From Methylocapsa aurea (GTDB lineage: Bacteria > Pseudomonadota > Alphaproteobacteria > Rhizobiales > Beijerinckiaceae): a DNA stretch of 64,000 bases. The stretch is taken from contig NZ_JQKO01000016.1 of NCBI RefSeq assembly GCF_000746085.1, positions 1 through 64,000 on the forward strand, given 5' to 3'. The notes below the pieces were generated by a model. That model was given only the letters and a program-made list of their open reading frames with translations, was not told the origin of the DNA and ran no database searches. A program made the position numbers and the translations under genes. Within the stretch, counting starts at the first letter, position 1; every line of letters starts with the position of its first letter. This document shows positions 34,501 through 42,265 of the stretch, one piece after another.

Positions 34501-34770
34501 GGATCCATGGCCTATACGCTGATCGGCGGCACCGCCGTCGGCACGGTTCTGATCTTGGTCTTCCTGCCGGCGCTATACGCCATCTGGTTCAGAGTGACGC
34601 CAGCTGCGGCGGAATTCGCCGGAGCGGAACAGCCGCCGCAAAACGACATGCCGCTCGAGGCAAGCGCTTCGGCTCCAAACGCGACAGCGTCCGACGCCGG
34701 GGCGGATTGGCCGACGTCGTGGACTGCGGAAACGACTTATCAGGAGGTGCGTGAATTGGACGCTACTTAG
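31558..34770 (+). CDS. RND-family efflux pump
   Basis: A 1070-residue HAE-type RND transporter. TM1 is followed by a large porter loop, then TM2-TM6 (VVLVISLISLGWRVGIVV; LGALILALGLLVDDAIIAIEAM with the TM4 Asp pair for proton relay), a second porter loop and TM8-TM12 (GLAGILMRNTLILIGQI). It uses the proton gradient to expel drugs, solvents or metals; the substrate is unknown. The last 50 residues form a polar tail. No outer-membrane factor gene follows. Confidence 0.92.
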   Translation: MSRFNLSALAVRERAVTLFLILAVAISGTYAFLKLGRAEDPSFTIKVLTVTTVWPGATAREMQDLVAEPLEKRLQELRWYDRVETMTRPGLAFMTLTLKDSTPPAEVPEQFYQARKKLGDEARTLPAGAFGPFVNDEYSDVTFALYALKAPGMAPRLLARQAETMRQQLLHVPGVKKVNILGERPERIFVEFTYARLVTLGVSARDVFAALARQNAVTPAGSIDAKGPQIFVRLDGAYDDIRKIADTPIVAGGRNLKLSDVAEVRRGYEDPATFLIRHQGEPALALGVVMQEGWNGLDLGKALEAETKAISVNLPLGITLTKITDQAVNISEAVDEFMFKFFVALSVVLVISLISLGWRVGIVVAAAVPLTLAVVFVIMLDTGRVFDRITLGALILALGLLVDDAIIAIEAMVVKLEEGMGRIEAAAYAWSHTAAPMLAGTLVTVAGFLPVGIARSSAGEYAGNIFWILGFALIASWFVAVAFTPYLGVKLLPEIEPIEGGHEAIYGTPNYRRLRSVIAWSIRHKIVVAGAVAGALAISGAGLGGVKKQFFPTSDRPELLVEVQLPEGSSIEATSAATAKVEAWLKEQPEAKIVTSYIGQGAPRFFFAYNPELPDPSFAKIVVLTPDAEAREALKVRLRAAIAEGLAPEARLRVTQLVFGPYSPFPVAFRVMGPDPAVLLGLAGEVQEVMRANPNMRQANQDWGQRSPTVRFVLDQDRLRLIGLSPSEAAQQLQFLLTGVTVTQVREDIRTVDVVARSSGSGRLDPARLADFTLTSNDGRMIPLDQIGQINVRMEDPILKRRDRTPTITVRGDIDETLQPPEVSTEIQEALQPMMANLPAGHRIEMGGSIEESVKANTALAAIFPLMLASMLTIIMLQVRSFSAMTMVMLTAPLGLVGAVPVLLLFHQPFGFNAILGLIGLAGILMRNTLILIGQIHTNEEHGLDPYHAVLEATVQRARPVILTALAAVLAFIPLTHSVFWGSMAYTLIGGTAVGTVLILVFLPALYAIWFRVTPAAAEFAGAEQPPQNDMPLEASASAPNATASDAGADWPTSWTAETTYQEVRELDAT

Positions 34771-34957
34771 GAACCCTCTACTTATTTACCCTAGATTCGG
34801 TAATGAGTCGGAAGGTACTCAGTCTCCGAACCCTATCAGGCGTGATTGGCGACTCTGGGTGTGCAGGATCAATACTGCGACCGGGCGCCGCGCGAAAGTG
34901 TGCGTCGAAGTTTTCGACCTCGGCATCGTGTTCGAGGGGAAGGATCATATTTTTCCC

Positions 34958-35611
34958 TCACGCACGAATCGGGCGCCAACGCAGGAGCAGCCTGCCAAAG
35001 CAGCAGCCGACGGTTGTCAACAGCATGACGCTGCCGAACTGCCAGACAAGCACCATCAAGCTCGCATCCTGCGGGTGAAACAGCCTGAGCCCGACGTTGC
35101 CGAGGGCTGCTGCCGCCAGTGCTGCGAGCGCGACTGTGGCGCGGGGCAAGAGGGGCGCGCCACGCCGAATCATCACGGTGATCGCGATGGCGGGAACGGC
35201 GCCGGTTAAGGCGATCGCCGGCAGACACATCCAGTCGGGTTGGAGCGTCAGGCCTTCAGGCCCCAGGCTCAGCCAGTTTGAAAGGCACCCCTGACCCAGG
35301 CTGCCGAGCCATAGGGCGAGTGGCGCAAGCGGCAGAAGCAGTGGCCAACGTGGACGCCCCGGCACGCCAGCCGAAAAAGCGGCGAATGCCGCCGTCAGGG
35401 CGGTGACGACTGCCGCGCCCTGTTCCAGAAGGTAACGGCTTTCGCCGAGCTTTTCGATCAAATCAGGGCGCGGCGACATCACCGCGACCATAATCATGAC
35501 GGAAGGCGCGGCGATGCCGAGCCACAGGACGAGACGTCGCAGCGGCGGGGGCAGCCGCCGCACGGGCGTCGTCTGATCGGACAGGCGTTGGATCAAGACG
35601 TTGGTTCTCAT
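34958..35611 (-). CDS. nrsF: NrsF-type anti-sigma factor (DUF1109)
   Basis: A 217-residue inner-membrane protein with six hydrophobic segments. The family hallmark Cys residues are visible: LGQGCLSNWL, PDWMCLPAI and VGCCFGRLL; in Caulobacter NrsF such Cys sense chromate or cadmium and release SigF. The start overlaps the sigma gene stop (ATGA at 35608), the usual sigF-nrsF arrangement. The metal response is family knowledge. Confidence 0.88.
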   Translation of the reverse strand: MRTNVLIQRLSDQTTPVRRLPPPLRRLVLWLGIAAPSVMIMVAVMSPRPDLIEKLGESRYLLEQGAAVVTALTAAFAAFSAGVPGRPRWPLLLPLAPLALWLGSLGQGCLSNWLSLGPEGLTLQPDWMCLPAIALTGAVPAIAITVMIRRGAPLLPRATVALAALAAAALGNVGLRLFHPQDASLMVLVWQFGSVMLLTTVGCCFGRLLLRWRPIRA

Positions 35612-36177
35612 CCTTGCCTCTCTTCGCCTAGGGCCGCACGCAGGGCCTTGAGCGCCCGGTGCATCGCGACTTTCAAGGCGGCGACGCTCTGGCCGCTCGC
35701 AGCCGAGGCGCCCTTGAGCGACATTTCCTGCAGCTTCAGCATTTCGACCGCCTGCCTCTGCCCAACCGGCAGTTTGGCGATGGCCTCGCGCAACGACTGC
35801 ACGTCGCCCGGACCTTCATCGAGATAATTCGGCTCATGCGCGGAAAAGGTTTCCGGCCATTCGTCGACATTCACCTCGTTCCTCACCTTGCGGACGTAGC
35901 GACGCGCGTTGTCCGCCATCCTGTGGCGGGCGATCGCCATCAGCCAGGGCGTGAACGGGCGCTGCGGATCATAGGTGTGGCGGACGGAATGCATGGATAG
36001 GAGAACGTCCTGAACGAGATCCTCGATGCCCTCGAACCGGCCCCAGCGCCGCCCAATAGCGCCGCGAATAAACGGGGCGAGCTCGAAGAGAAGACTGTGG
36101 TAGGCGGCGCGATCGCCCTGTTGCGCCGCACGCATCAAGCCCACCCATCGCGCCTCGCGGCTATTCACCTTTTCCAC
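35608..36177 (-). CDS. sigF: ECF sigma factor (SigF-like, paired with NrsF)
   Basis: A 189-residue ECF sigma factor. Region 2 has EGIEDLVQDVLLSMHSVRHTYDP and PFTPWLMAIARHRMADNARR (as separate blocks within about 50-95), and region 4 has LPVGQRQAVEMLKLQEMSLKG with a helix-turn-helix after it. I choose GTG at 36177 because GGGAGAG lies six bases upstream and the length is normal; the open frame reaches an ATG at 36306 without a ribosome site. Its promoter matches GTAACC-N16-CGAA, so it should be autoregulated. The regulon seen here is described in the findings. Confidence 0.88.
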   Translation of the reverse strand: MEKVNSREARWVGLMRAAQQGDRAAYHSLLFELAPFIRGAIGRRWGRFEGIEDLVQDVLLSMHSVRHTYDPQRPFTPWLMAIARHRMADNARRYVRKVRNEVNVDEWPETFSAHEPNYLDEGPGDVQSLREAIAKLPVGQRQAVEMLKLQEMSLKGASAASGQSVAALKVAMHRALKALRAALGEERQG

Positions 36178-36387
36178 CTGCGACTCTCCCGAAGACGATC
36201 GCAGAGTGACGTCGACCGCAACGGCGCGCAATCGGTCATTTTCGAGAGTGGAGGGTCGTCGAGGCTGTCGGACATGTGGATGAATCAAATAAAGCTCTAT
36301 TTGCATGGGGTGTTCGCCTCACGCCAAATAGGCGATGGATTGCCAATTCATGCCCGTTCGCTCCTGTCGGCGGCGTCCCGGGAGTTG

Positions 36388-36413
36388 TTCGCCGCGACGA
36401 CCGGAAAGGTTAC
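36388..36413 (-). promoter_or_regulatory. SigF-type promoter of the sigma-nrsF operon
   Basis: On the minus strand GTAACC (36413-36408) is followed after exactly 16 bases by CGAA (36391-36388). This equals the GTAACC-N16-CGAA motif described for SigF targets in Caulobacter. It lies about 210 bp upstream of the chosen sigma start and 80 bp upstream of the alternative start. Confidence 0.75.
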
Positions 36414-36438
36414 AGTCTCGAATAAATTTTCGGCTGGC

Positions 36439-36464
36439 GTAACCTTTTCCGAAGTCCCGGCGAA
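36439..36464 (+). promoter_or_regulatory. SigF-type promoter of the radical SAM operon
   Basis: GTAACC (36439-36444), 16 bases, CGAA (36461-36464), 32 bp before the radical SAM ATG. It is divergent from and 25 bp away from the sigma operon promoter. Confidence 0.78.
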
Positions 36465-36495
36465 GTTCCGTATAGGAAAGGCGAGGATCATTCTG

Positions 36496-37530
36496 ATGCG
36501 TTTCAGCAAGATGCAGGATCTGGCGACTGCCCAACCGATGACGGGCGGCGCGCATCCCGCGATCGAAGCCGCCGCTTGGCCCGGCGTCGCGCGCCCGCTG
36601 CCGCCTCGCGCCAAATTCAGCGATCCCGAATTCACCGCCAAAGGCGAGCGGCGCGCCAGCGTCTCCCTCAGCCGGCTGGAGACCTTGTGGTTCAACACCG
36701 GCACGTTATGCAATCTCACCTGTCACAATTGTTACATCGAGTCCTCCCCCCGGAATGATCGTCTCGCCTATCTCACCCGCGACGAAGTGCTCGGCATCCT
36801 CGACGAGGCCGCGACTCTGACGCCTCCGCCGATCGAGATCGGCTTCACCGGGGGCGAGCCTTTCTTGAACCCCGATTGCCTCGGCATGATCGAGGACAGC
36901 CTGGCGGGCGGCTATCGGGTCCTGGTTCTGACCAATGCGATGAAGCCCATGCAGCGCCTGAAGGCGGTCCTGCTGAACCTCAATGCGCGGTTTCCGGGCA
37001 AGCTGACATTGCGGGTTTCCCTCGACCATTACGAGGCGGCCGGTCACGAGAAACTGCGTGGCCGGCGCTCTTGGCGAACGGCCATCGACGGGTTGGTTTG
37101 GCTTGCCGCAAACCGTTTCAATCTCGCGATTGCCGCCCGCATGGCATGGAATGAGACCGATGCCGCTACGCGCGCTGGCTTTCGCGCGCTCTTTGACGAC
37201 ATCGGCCTCGAGATCGACGCGGATGATCCGACCCGTCTTGTGCTGTTCCCGGAGATGGACGCCGGGGAAGAAGCGCCGGAAATCAGCGAAGCCTGCTGGA
37301 CCATTCTCGGCAAATCGCCCGATCAGATGATGTGCGCCAGCTCGCGCATGGTGGAAAAGCGCAAGGGCGCCGCGCGGCCGGTGGTCACCGCCTGCACGCT
37401 GCTGCCTTACGACCCGCAATTCGAGATGGGAGCGACCTTGGCCGCGGCGGCGCGGCCGGTCAAGCTCAACCATAACCATTGTGCTCGCTTCTGCGTCCTG
37501 GGCGGCGCCTCCTGCAACCCACAAAAATAA
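36496..37530 (+). CDS. Radical SAM protein of the SigF-controlled operon
   Basis: A 344-residue radical SAM enzyme. The [4Fe-4S] motif is CNLTCHNC (near residue 73), followed by GFTGGEPFLNPD (SAM-binding GGE). The C-terminus carries further Cys (VVTACTLLPYDP; HNHCARFCVLGGASCNPQK) that may hold an auxiliary cluster. It differs from the ArsS type (CNxACxHCHV). It heads a tight six-gene operon with a flavin oxidoreductase, TVP38 protein, two transferases and a carboxymuconolactone-decarboxylase-like protein. The product is unknown; arsenic or selenium/sulfur organics are possible. ATG at 36496 is preceded by GCGAGGATC. Confidence 0.82.
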   Translation: MRFSKMQDLATAQPMTGGAHPAIEAAAWPGVARPLPPRAKFSDPEFTAKGERRASVSLSRLETLWFNTGTLCNLTCHNCYIESSPRNDRLAYLTRDEVLGILDEAATLTPPPIEIGFTGGEPFLNPDCLGMIEDSLAGGYRVLVLTNAMKPMQRLKAVLLNLNARFPGKLTLRVSLDHYEAAGHEKLRGRRSWRTAIDGLVWLAANRFNLAIAARMAWNETDAATRAGFRALFDDIGLEIDADDPTRLVLFPEMDAGEEAPEISEACWTILGKSPDQMMCASSRMVEKRKGAARPVVTACTLLPYDPQFEMGATLAAAARPVKLNHNHCARFCVLGGASCNPQK

Positions 37531-37537
37531 GGCGCCC

Positions 37538-38965
37538 ATGACCGACGCGATCACCGTGGATATCTGTATCATCGGCGCCGGTTCGGCCGGTCTGTCGGTT
37601 GCTGCGGGGGCCGCGCGCATGGGGGCGCGCACCGTGCTCATCGAGGCCGGGCGCATGGGCGGCGACTGCCTGAACACCGGCTGCGTGCCGTCGAAATCCC
37701 TGTTGGCCGCCGCCAAGGCGATGCAAGCAATCCGCGCCGCACGGCGTTTCGGCGCCGACGGTCTCGAGCCGCGCATCGATTTCGCCGCCGTGTCCCGCCG
37801 CGTCCACGACGTCATCGAGACCATCGCGCCGCACGATTCCGTTGAAAGGTTCACGAGGCTCGGGTGCAAGGTCATTCAGGCGCATGGCCGCTTCATCGAC
37901 CCCGGCGCGGTTGAGGCCGGCGGGCAGCTTGTGCGCGCGCGGCGTTTCGTCGTCGCCACGGGCAGCCGCGCCGCCGCCCCAGCCATTCCAGGGCTCGGCG
38001 GCGTTCCCTATTTCACCAACGAGACTTTGTTCGACAACATTGTCTTGCCAAACCATCTCGTGGTCATCGGCGCCGGGCCCGTTGGCTGCGAAATGGCGCA
38101 GGCGCATCGTCGGCTCGGCGCGAGAGTGACCTTGCTCGACCTTGGCCCGATGCTGCCGAAGGACGATCCCGAGGCGGTGGCGGTGGTGCGCAAAAGCTTC
38201 GCCACTGAGGGCATTGCCGCCTTCGAAGGGGTTACGATCCTGCGCGTCGAAAGGAGCCAAGGCGGCATTGTCGTGGCTTTGCGGGAAGGGGACGGCGAAC
38301 GCTTGATCGAGGGTTCGCATCTGCTGATCGCCGCCGGCCGCCGGCCCAATGTCGAAAACCTCGGCCTCGATGCCGCAGGGGTCAGGTTCGGCCCCAAGGG
38401 CATCGAGGTGGACGCGCGCCTCCGCAGCAGCAACAAGCGCATTTTCGCCGCCGGCGATGTGGCGGGCTCCTATCAGTTCACTCACTTGGCCGGCTATCAC
38501 GCCGCGATCGTGCTGAAAAACGCCTTGTTCCGCTTGCCAGCCAAAGCAGATACGCGGGCTCTACCATGGGTGACATTCACCGATCCGGAACTGGCTCAAG
38601 TGGGCCTGACGGAGGCGCAGGCGCGAGAACGCCATGGCGATCGTTTCCGTGTGCTTCGGTCGGATTTCGCGGACAATGATCGGGCCCAGGCCGAGGGCGT
38701 CGTCGAGGGTTTCCTCAAGGCGATGGTGACAAGACGCGGCCACGTGCTGGGGGCCACGATCGTCGGCCCCCACGCGGGGGAGCTGATTCAGAGCTGGGTC
38801 CTCGCCGTCGGTCTCGGCCTCAAGATCGGCGCTCTCGCCGGGATGATCGCGCCTTATCCGACGCTCGGCGAAATCAGCAAGCGGGCGGCCGGCTGCTTCT
38901 ACGCGCCGACGCTGTTTTCACCGCGCATGCGCCGGCTGGTGCGCGTCTTGGGGATGTTTGGATGA
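37538..38965 (+). CDS. FAD-dependent pyridine nucleotide-disulfide oxidoreductase (MerA/Lpd-like)
   Basis: A 475-residue flavoprotein. It has the FAD-binding IIGAGSAGLSVA, the redox disulfide GGDCLNTGCVPSKSLL, the NAD(P)H site VVIGAGPVGCEMAQ, the AAGDVAG motif and a C-terminal dimerisation domain (HAGELIQSWVLAVGLGL). It lacks the N-terminal heavy-metal domain and the C-terminal Cys pair of true mercuric reductases. It belongs to the group that occurs beside TVP38 proteins. ATG at 37538 is 7 bp after the radical SAM stop. Substrate unknown. Confidence 0.88.
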   Translation: MTDAITVDICIIGAGSAGLSVAAGAARMGARTVLIEAGRMGGDCLNTGCVPSKSLLAAAKAMQAIRAARRFGADGLEPRIDFAAVSRRVHDVIETIAPHDSVERFTRLGCKVIQAHGRFIDPGAVEAGGQLVRARRFVVATGSRAAAPAIPGLGGVPYFTNETLFDNIVLPNHLVVIGAGPVGCEMAQAHRRLGARVTLLDLGPMLPKDDPEAVAVVRKSFATEGIAAFEGVTILRVERSQGGIVVALREGDGERLIEGSHLLIAAGRRPNVENLGLDAAGVRFGPKGIEVDARLRSSNKRIFAAGDVAGSYQFTHLAGYHAAIVLKNALFRLPAKADTRALPWVTFTDPELAQVGLTEAQARERHGDRFRVLRSDFADNDRAQAEGVVEGFLKAMVTRRGHVLGATIVGPHAGELIQSWVLAVGLGLKIGALAGMIAPYPTLGEISKRAAGCFYAPTLFSPRMRRLVRVLGMFG

Positions 38966-39657
38966 GTCTCGAGCGCGTGCTGCCCTTGCTGGCGCTGGTT
39001 GGTCTTGCCGCCGTTGCCTATGCCTTGCATCTGGAGCGTTTCCTGACCCTGGACGCCTTGCGCGACAACCGCTCCCTGCTGCTGGCGTTCGTCTCCGCCC
39101 ATCGCGTGGGCGCTGCGCTGGTCTTTGTCGTCATTTATATCGGGGTGGTCGCCCTATCGCTGCCGGGCGCGACGATCATGACCCTTGGCGGCGGCTTCCT
39201 GTTCGGCGTCGGCGCGGGAGCGGCGCTGAGCGTCGTCGGCGCCACCTGCGGCGCCGCGGCTCTCTTTCTCATCGCCCGTTCGGCCTTAGGCGAGCTGTTG
39301 CGCCGGCGCGCTGGTCCGTTCCTCGCGCGCATGGCGGATGGCTTTCGCCACGACGCTTTCCATTACCTCCTGTTTCTGCGCCTGGTTCCGGCCTTCCCGT
39401 TCTTCGCGGTCAATCTGGCCGCGGCATTGCTCGGCATGCCGATGGCGTCTTTCGTCGCCGCGACAGCTATAGGCATCCTTCCAGCTGCGCTGATTTTCGC
39501 CGCCTTCGGCGCCGGCCTCGGGCGCATCTTCGACGCCGGCGGCGACGTCGATCTGAAGGATATCCTCAACCCAACCCTGATCGCCGGTTTGATCGGACTG
39601 GGTTTTCTCGCTTTGCTCCCGGTCATTGTGAAACGGATGCGGGAGAACAGGCCATGA
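38962..39657 (+). CDS. TVP38/TMEM64 (DedA-like) membrane protein
   Basis: A 231-residue inner-membrane protein with five or six hydrophobic segments and the VTT-domain features: SLPGATIMTLGGGFLFG, FLRLVPAFPFFAVNLAAALLG (the F/YLRL-P-FPFF block) and GILPAALIFAAFGAGLG. Members are linked to lipid or metal transport and often accompany MerA-like reductases. It overlaps both neighbours by four bases. Confidence 0.87.
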   Translation: MSLERVLPLLALVGLAAVAYALHLERFLTLDALRDNRSLLLAFVSAHRVGAALVFVVIYIGVVALSLPGATIMTLGGGFLFGVGAGAALSVVGATCGAAALFLIARSALGELLRRRAGPFLARMADGFRHDAFHYLLFLRLVPAFPFFAVNLAAALLGMPMASFVAATAIGILPAALIFAAFGAGLGRIFDAGGDVDLKDILNPTLIAGLIGLGFLALLPVIVKRMRENRP

Positions 39658-40319
39658 GCCTGTCGGTCATCATCCCGACGCTGAATGCCGCTGGATCGCT
39701 GCCCGGGACGCTGGCGCGGCTCGATGGAGTCGACGAAGTGATTGTGGTTGATGGCGGGTCCGCCGACGGCACAGTGGAGCTTGCCAGCCGGTTGGGCGCG
39801 CGGGCAATGGCTGCGCCAAGGGGGCGCGGCCGGCAGTTGATGGCGGGAGCCGAGGCGGCCCTTGGCGATTGGCTGCTCCTTCTCCATGCGGACACGCGAT
39901 TGGACCCCGGCTGGAGGGCCGCCGTCGAAACCTTCCGCGTCGATCCGGCGAACCGGAGCAAAGCCGCCGTGTTCCTCTTCGCGCTCGACGATCCGTCGAC
40001 TGAAGCAAGGCGATTGGAGCGGCTGGTCGCATGGCGCGTGCGGTGGATGGGGTTGCCCTATGGCGACCAGGGCTTGCTGATCAGCCGCGATTTCTACCGG
40101 AGCTTAGGCGGGTTTCGCCCGCTTCCGCTGATGGAGGACGTCGATCTGGTGCGCCGGATCGGCCGCCGGCGGCTCGTGATCCTGCCGGTCGCGGCGCGCA
40201 CTTCGGCGGCGCGATGGCGGCGCGACGGCTGGATCAGGCGCAGCCTGCGCAATCTCGTTTGCCTTGCCTTGTATTTTCTCGGCGCGCCGCCGCGCCTGAT
40301 CCAGCGACTTTACGGCTGA
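39654..40319 (+). CDS. Family 2 glycosyltransferase (rSAM/selenodomain-associated transferase 2)
   Basis: A 221-residue GT-A enzyme: SVIIPTLNAAGSLPGTLARL, the nucleotide-sugar site IVVDGGSADGT, DTRLDPGW (DxD-like) and late MEDVDLVRRIG. This is the transferase 2 family regularly found beside a transferase 1 (DUF2064) gene and a radical SAM protein in arsenosugar-type clusters. It overlaps the TVP38 stop by four bases and lies 2 bp before the next start. Confidence 0.86.
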   Translation: MSLSVIIPTLNAAGSLPGTLARLDGVDEVIVVDGGSADGTVELASRLGARAMAAPRGRGRQLMAGAEAALGDWLLLLHADTRLDPGWRAAVETFRVDPANRSKAAVFLFALDDPSTEARRLERLVAWRVRWMGLPYGDQGLLISRDFYRSLGGFRPLPLMEDVDLVRRIGRRRLVILPVAARTSAARWRRDGWIRRSLRNLVCLALYFLGAPPRLIQRLYG

Positions 40320-40321
40320 CC

Positions 40322-40930
40322 ATGTCCCTTCGCCGCCATCTCGTCATCTTCACACGCTGCCCACGCTACGGCGCCGGGAAGCGCCGCCTCGCCGCTGGAA
40401 TAGGGCCGGTGCAGGCGCTGCGGTTCCAGCGGGTGACATTGTCATTGATGCTTCGCCGCCTCGGCGCCGATCCGCGCTGGACCACCTGGCTCGCGGTGAC
40501 GCCAGACCGTTCGGGGCCATGGCCGCCGCGTTTCGGCGTTCTGCCGCAGGGCCAGGGCGATCTTGGCCAGCGCATGGCGCGGGTCGCCAAGGTTCTGCCG
40601 CCGGGGCCGGTGCTGATCGTCGGCGGCGATATTCCGGGCATAGGCGCCGCCGCGGTTGCGCGTGGGTTCCGGGCCTTGGGCGACCATGACGCCGTCTTCG
40701 GCCCCGCAACCGATGGGGGATATTGGGCGGTCGGTCTTCGCCGCCGCCCGCGCTTCCTCGATCCCTTCGAGAAGGTTCGATGGTCCACCGAACATGCCTT
40801 GGCCGATAGTTTGGCCAATCTTTCGGGGCGCTCGGTCGCGAGCCTCGAGGTTCTGGAGGACGTCGATGATGTCGAATCCCTCGCCCGCCAATCCCCATGG
40901 GAGTTCCTCCATGCGCGCCGTCGAAGCTAA
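40322..40930 (+). CDS. DUF2064 glycosyltransferase (rSAM/selenodomain-associated transferase 1)
   Basis: A 202-residue protein of the TIGR04282/DUF2064 family: HLVIFTRCPRYGAGKRRLA at the start, GQGDLGQRMARV, LIVGGDIPGI and FGPATDGGYWAVGLRR. It should be a nucleotidyl- or glycosyltransferase; family members occur with ArsM/ArsS in arsenosugar synthesis. It overlaps the next gene by 20 bp. Confidence 0.86.
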   Translation: MSLRRHLVIFTRCPRYGAGKRRLAAGIGPVQALRFQRVTLSLMLRRLGADPRWTTWLAVTPDRSGPWPPRFGVLPQGQGDLGQRMARVAKVLPPGPVLIVGGDIPGIGAAAVARGFRALGDHDAVFGPATDGGYWAVGLRRRPRFLDPFEKVRWSTEHALADSLANLSGRSVASLEVLEDVDDVESLARQSPWEFLHARRRS

Positions 40931-41477
40931 GCCGCTTGCCTCCTATCCCTGGTTCGTCCGGCTGTTCTTCTGGAAGCAGAAACGCACCTACGGCCGCGTC
41001 CTCGACCCCGGCCTGCTTTGGGGCCGCTCGCCTTGGGTCTTTGCGGCGGTGGCCCTTCTCTATGGCGCATTGGACCGGCGCTCATCGCCTTTGCCGCCGG
41101 CGCTGCGATCGCTGATTACCGTGCGGGTGTCGCAGATCAATCATTGCGCCTTCTGCGTCGATATCAATTCCGCGACGCTGCTCAAACGCGGCGTGGCGAT
41201 GGACAGGATCGACGCCCTGGCGACATGGCGCGAAAGCTCGGCTTTCACCCCCGAGGAACGTCTTGCGCTGGACTACGCCGAGGCGATGACAATCACCGCG
41301 CCAGGGGTCGGCGACGACCTGCGGCGGCGCCTGAAAGAATGTTGGGAGAATGATTTCATCGTCGAACTGACGGGGTTGATCGCTTTCCAGAATCTATCGT
41401 CGAAGTTCAACGCCGCGCTCGACGTGCCGTCGCAGGGGTTTTGCCGCCTTCCAAACGGACGTCCATCCAAGGTTTGA
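40911..41477 (+). CDS. Carboxymuconolactone-decarboxylase-family protein of the rSAM operon
   Basis: A 188-residue AhpD-like protein with the CxxC motif of the family (NHCAFCVDINSA) and a helical core. Family members are peroxidase-like or act as thiol redox partners. It is the last gene of the SigF-controlled operon, starts inside the DUF2064 gene after a GGGAG site, and probably supports the redox step of the pathway. Confidence 0.85.
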   Translation: MRAVEAKPLASYPWFVRLFFWKQKRTYGRVLDPGLLWGRSPWVFAAVALLYGALDRRSSPLPPALRSLITVRVSQINHCAFCVDINSATLLKRGVAMDRIDALATWRESSAFTPEERLALDYAEAMTITAPGVGDDLRRRLKECWENDFIVELTGLIAFQNLSSKFNAALDVPSQGFCRLPNGRPSKV

Positions 41478-41578
41478 TGAGCATTGCCTCTTTAGCGGGC
41501 TGCGGAGAAAGCGTGGACGCAATGGTCGATAAACTCGCTTGGTGCGGCGGTCAGCGAATTTCTTCTTGGAGCCAGGGC

Positions 41579-42217
41579 ATGCCTGCGCGAACCCCAGCCT
41601 TTAAGTCGCCGGCAACGGTCATCGAACGAGAGGCCTCCAGGCGCGCCGTCCTGACAGGGCTCGGCTCCATCCTCGGTTTGGCCGCTGGAACCGGTCAGGC
41701 GCTTCCCGCGGGCGTCGATCCGCCGCCGTTCCAGACGAGGGTTGCGCAGTTCATAGTCTTCGAGCCGGCGCTCGCCGCTCCAGCTATCCGGCTTGAGCGG
41801 ATCGACGGCAAGCTGATCGATCTCGCGGGATTTCGCGGCAAGGCCGTTCTCGTGAACTTCTGGGCGACCTGGTGCCCGCCCTGCAGGCGAGAGCTGCCGC
41901 TCCTCGCCGAACTTCAAGAGATCGTTCGCTCGGAGCCGCTCGAAATCGTCGCCATCTCGATCGACAAGGAAGGAAGCCGGGCGGTGCAGCCTTTTTTGGA
42001 GCGCCTCAACATCAAGCGTCTGCGGCCATATCTCGACCCCAGAGGACAAATAGCAAAAGGCATCGGCGACAATGGACCCGCGCCCTTCGTCCTGTACGGT
42101 CTGCCGATCTCCTACATCATCGACCGAGACGGCTGCGTCGCCGGCTATCTGGTCGGCGAGGCGGACTGGACATCGTCGACGGGACGGGCTTTGCTTCGAT
42201 ATTATACGATGGGGTAG
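41579..42217 (+). CDS. TlpA-like exported thioredoxin
   Basis: A 212-residue protein with a twin-Arg-like signal (ASRRAVLTGLGSILGLAAG) and a thioredoxin domain of the TlpA/ResA type: VNFWATWCPPCRRELP (active site WCPPC) and the late GLPISYIIDRDG with cis-Pro. It should reduce disulfides in the periplasm. ATG at 41579 follows GGAGCCAGGGC. It is 101 bp after the rSAM operon and may belong to it. Confidence 0.87.
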   Translation: MPARTPAFKSPATVIEREASRRAVLTGLGSILGLAAGTGQALPAGVDPPPFQTRVAQFIVFEPALAAPAIRLERIDGKLIDLAGFRGKAVLVNFWATWCPPCRRELPLLAELQEIVRSEPLEIVAISIDKEGSRAVQPFLERLNIKRLRPYLDPRGQIAKGIGDNGPAPFVLYGLPISYIIDRDGCVAGYLVGEADWTSSTGRALLRYYTMG

Positions 42218-42265
42218 CCTTGGGGTCTGATCTTTCGTGGCGCCGCCCGAAACCGGGATGCCTCC

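Noticed and set aside
36706-38500. Two long minus-strand frames (389 and 344 codons) opposite the radical SAM and flavoprotein genes
   Set aside because: Both lie wholly opposite genes with clear catalytic motifs; no start context or family features.
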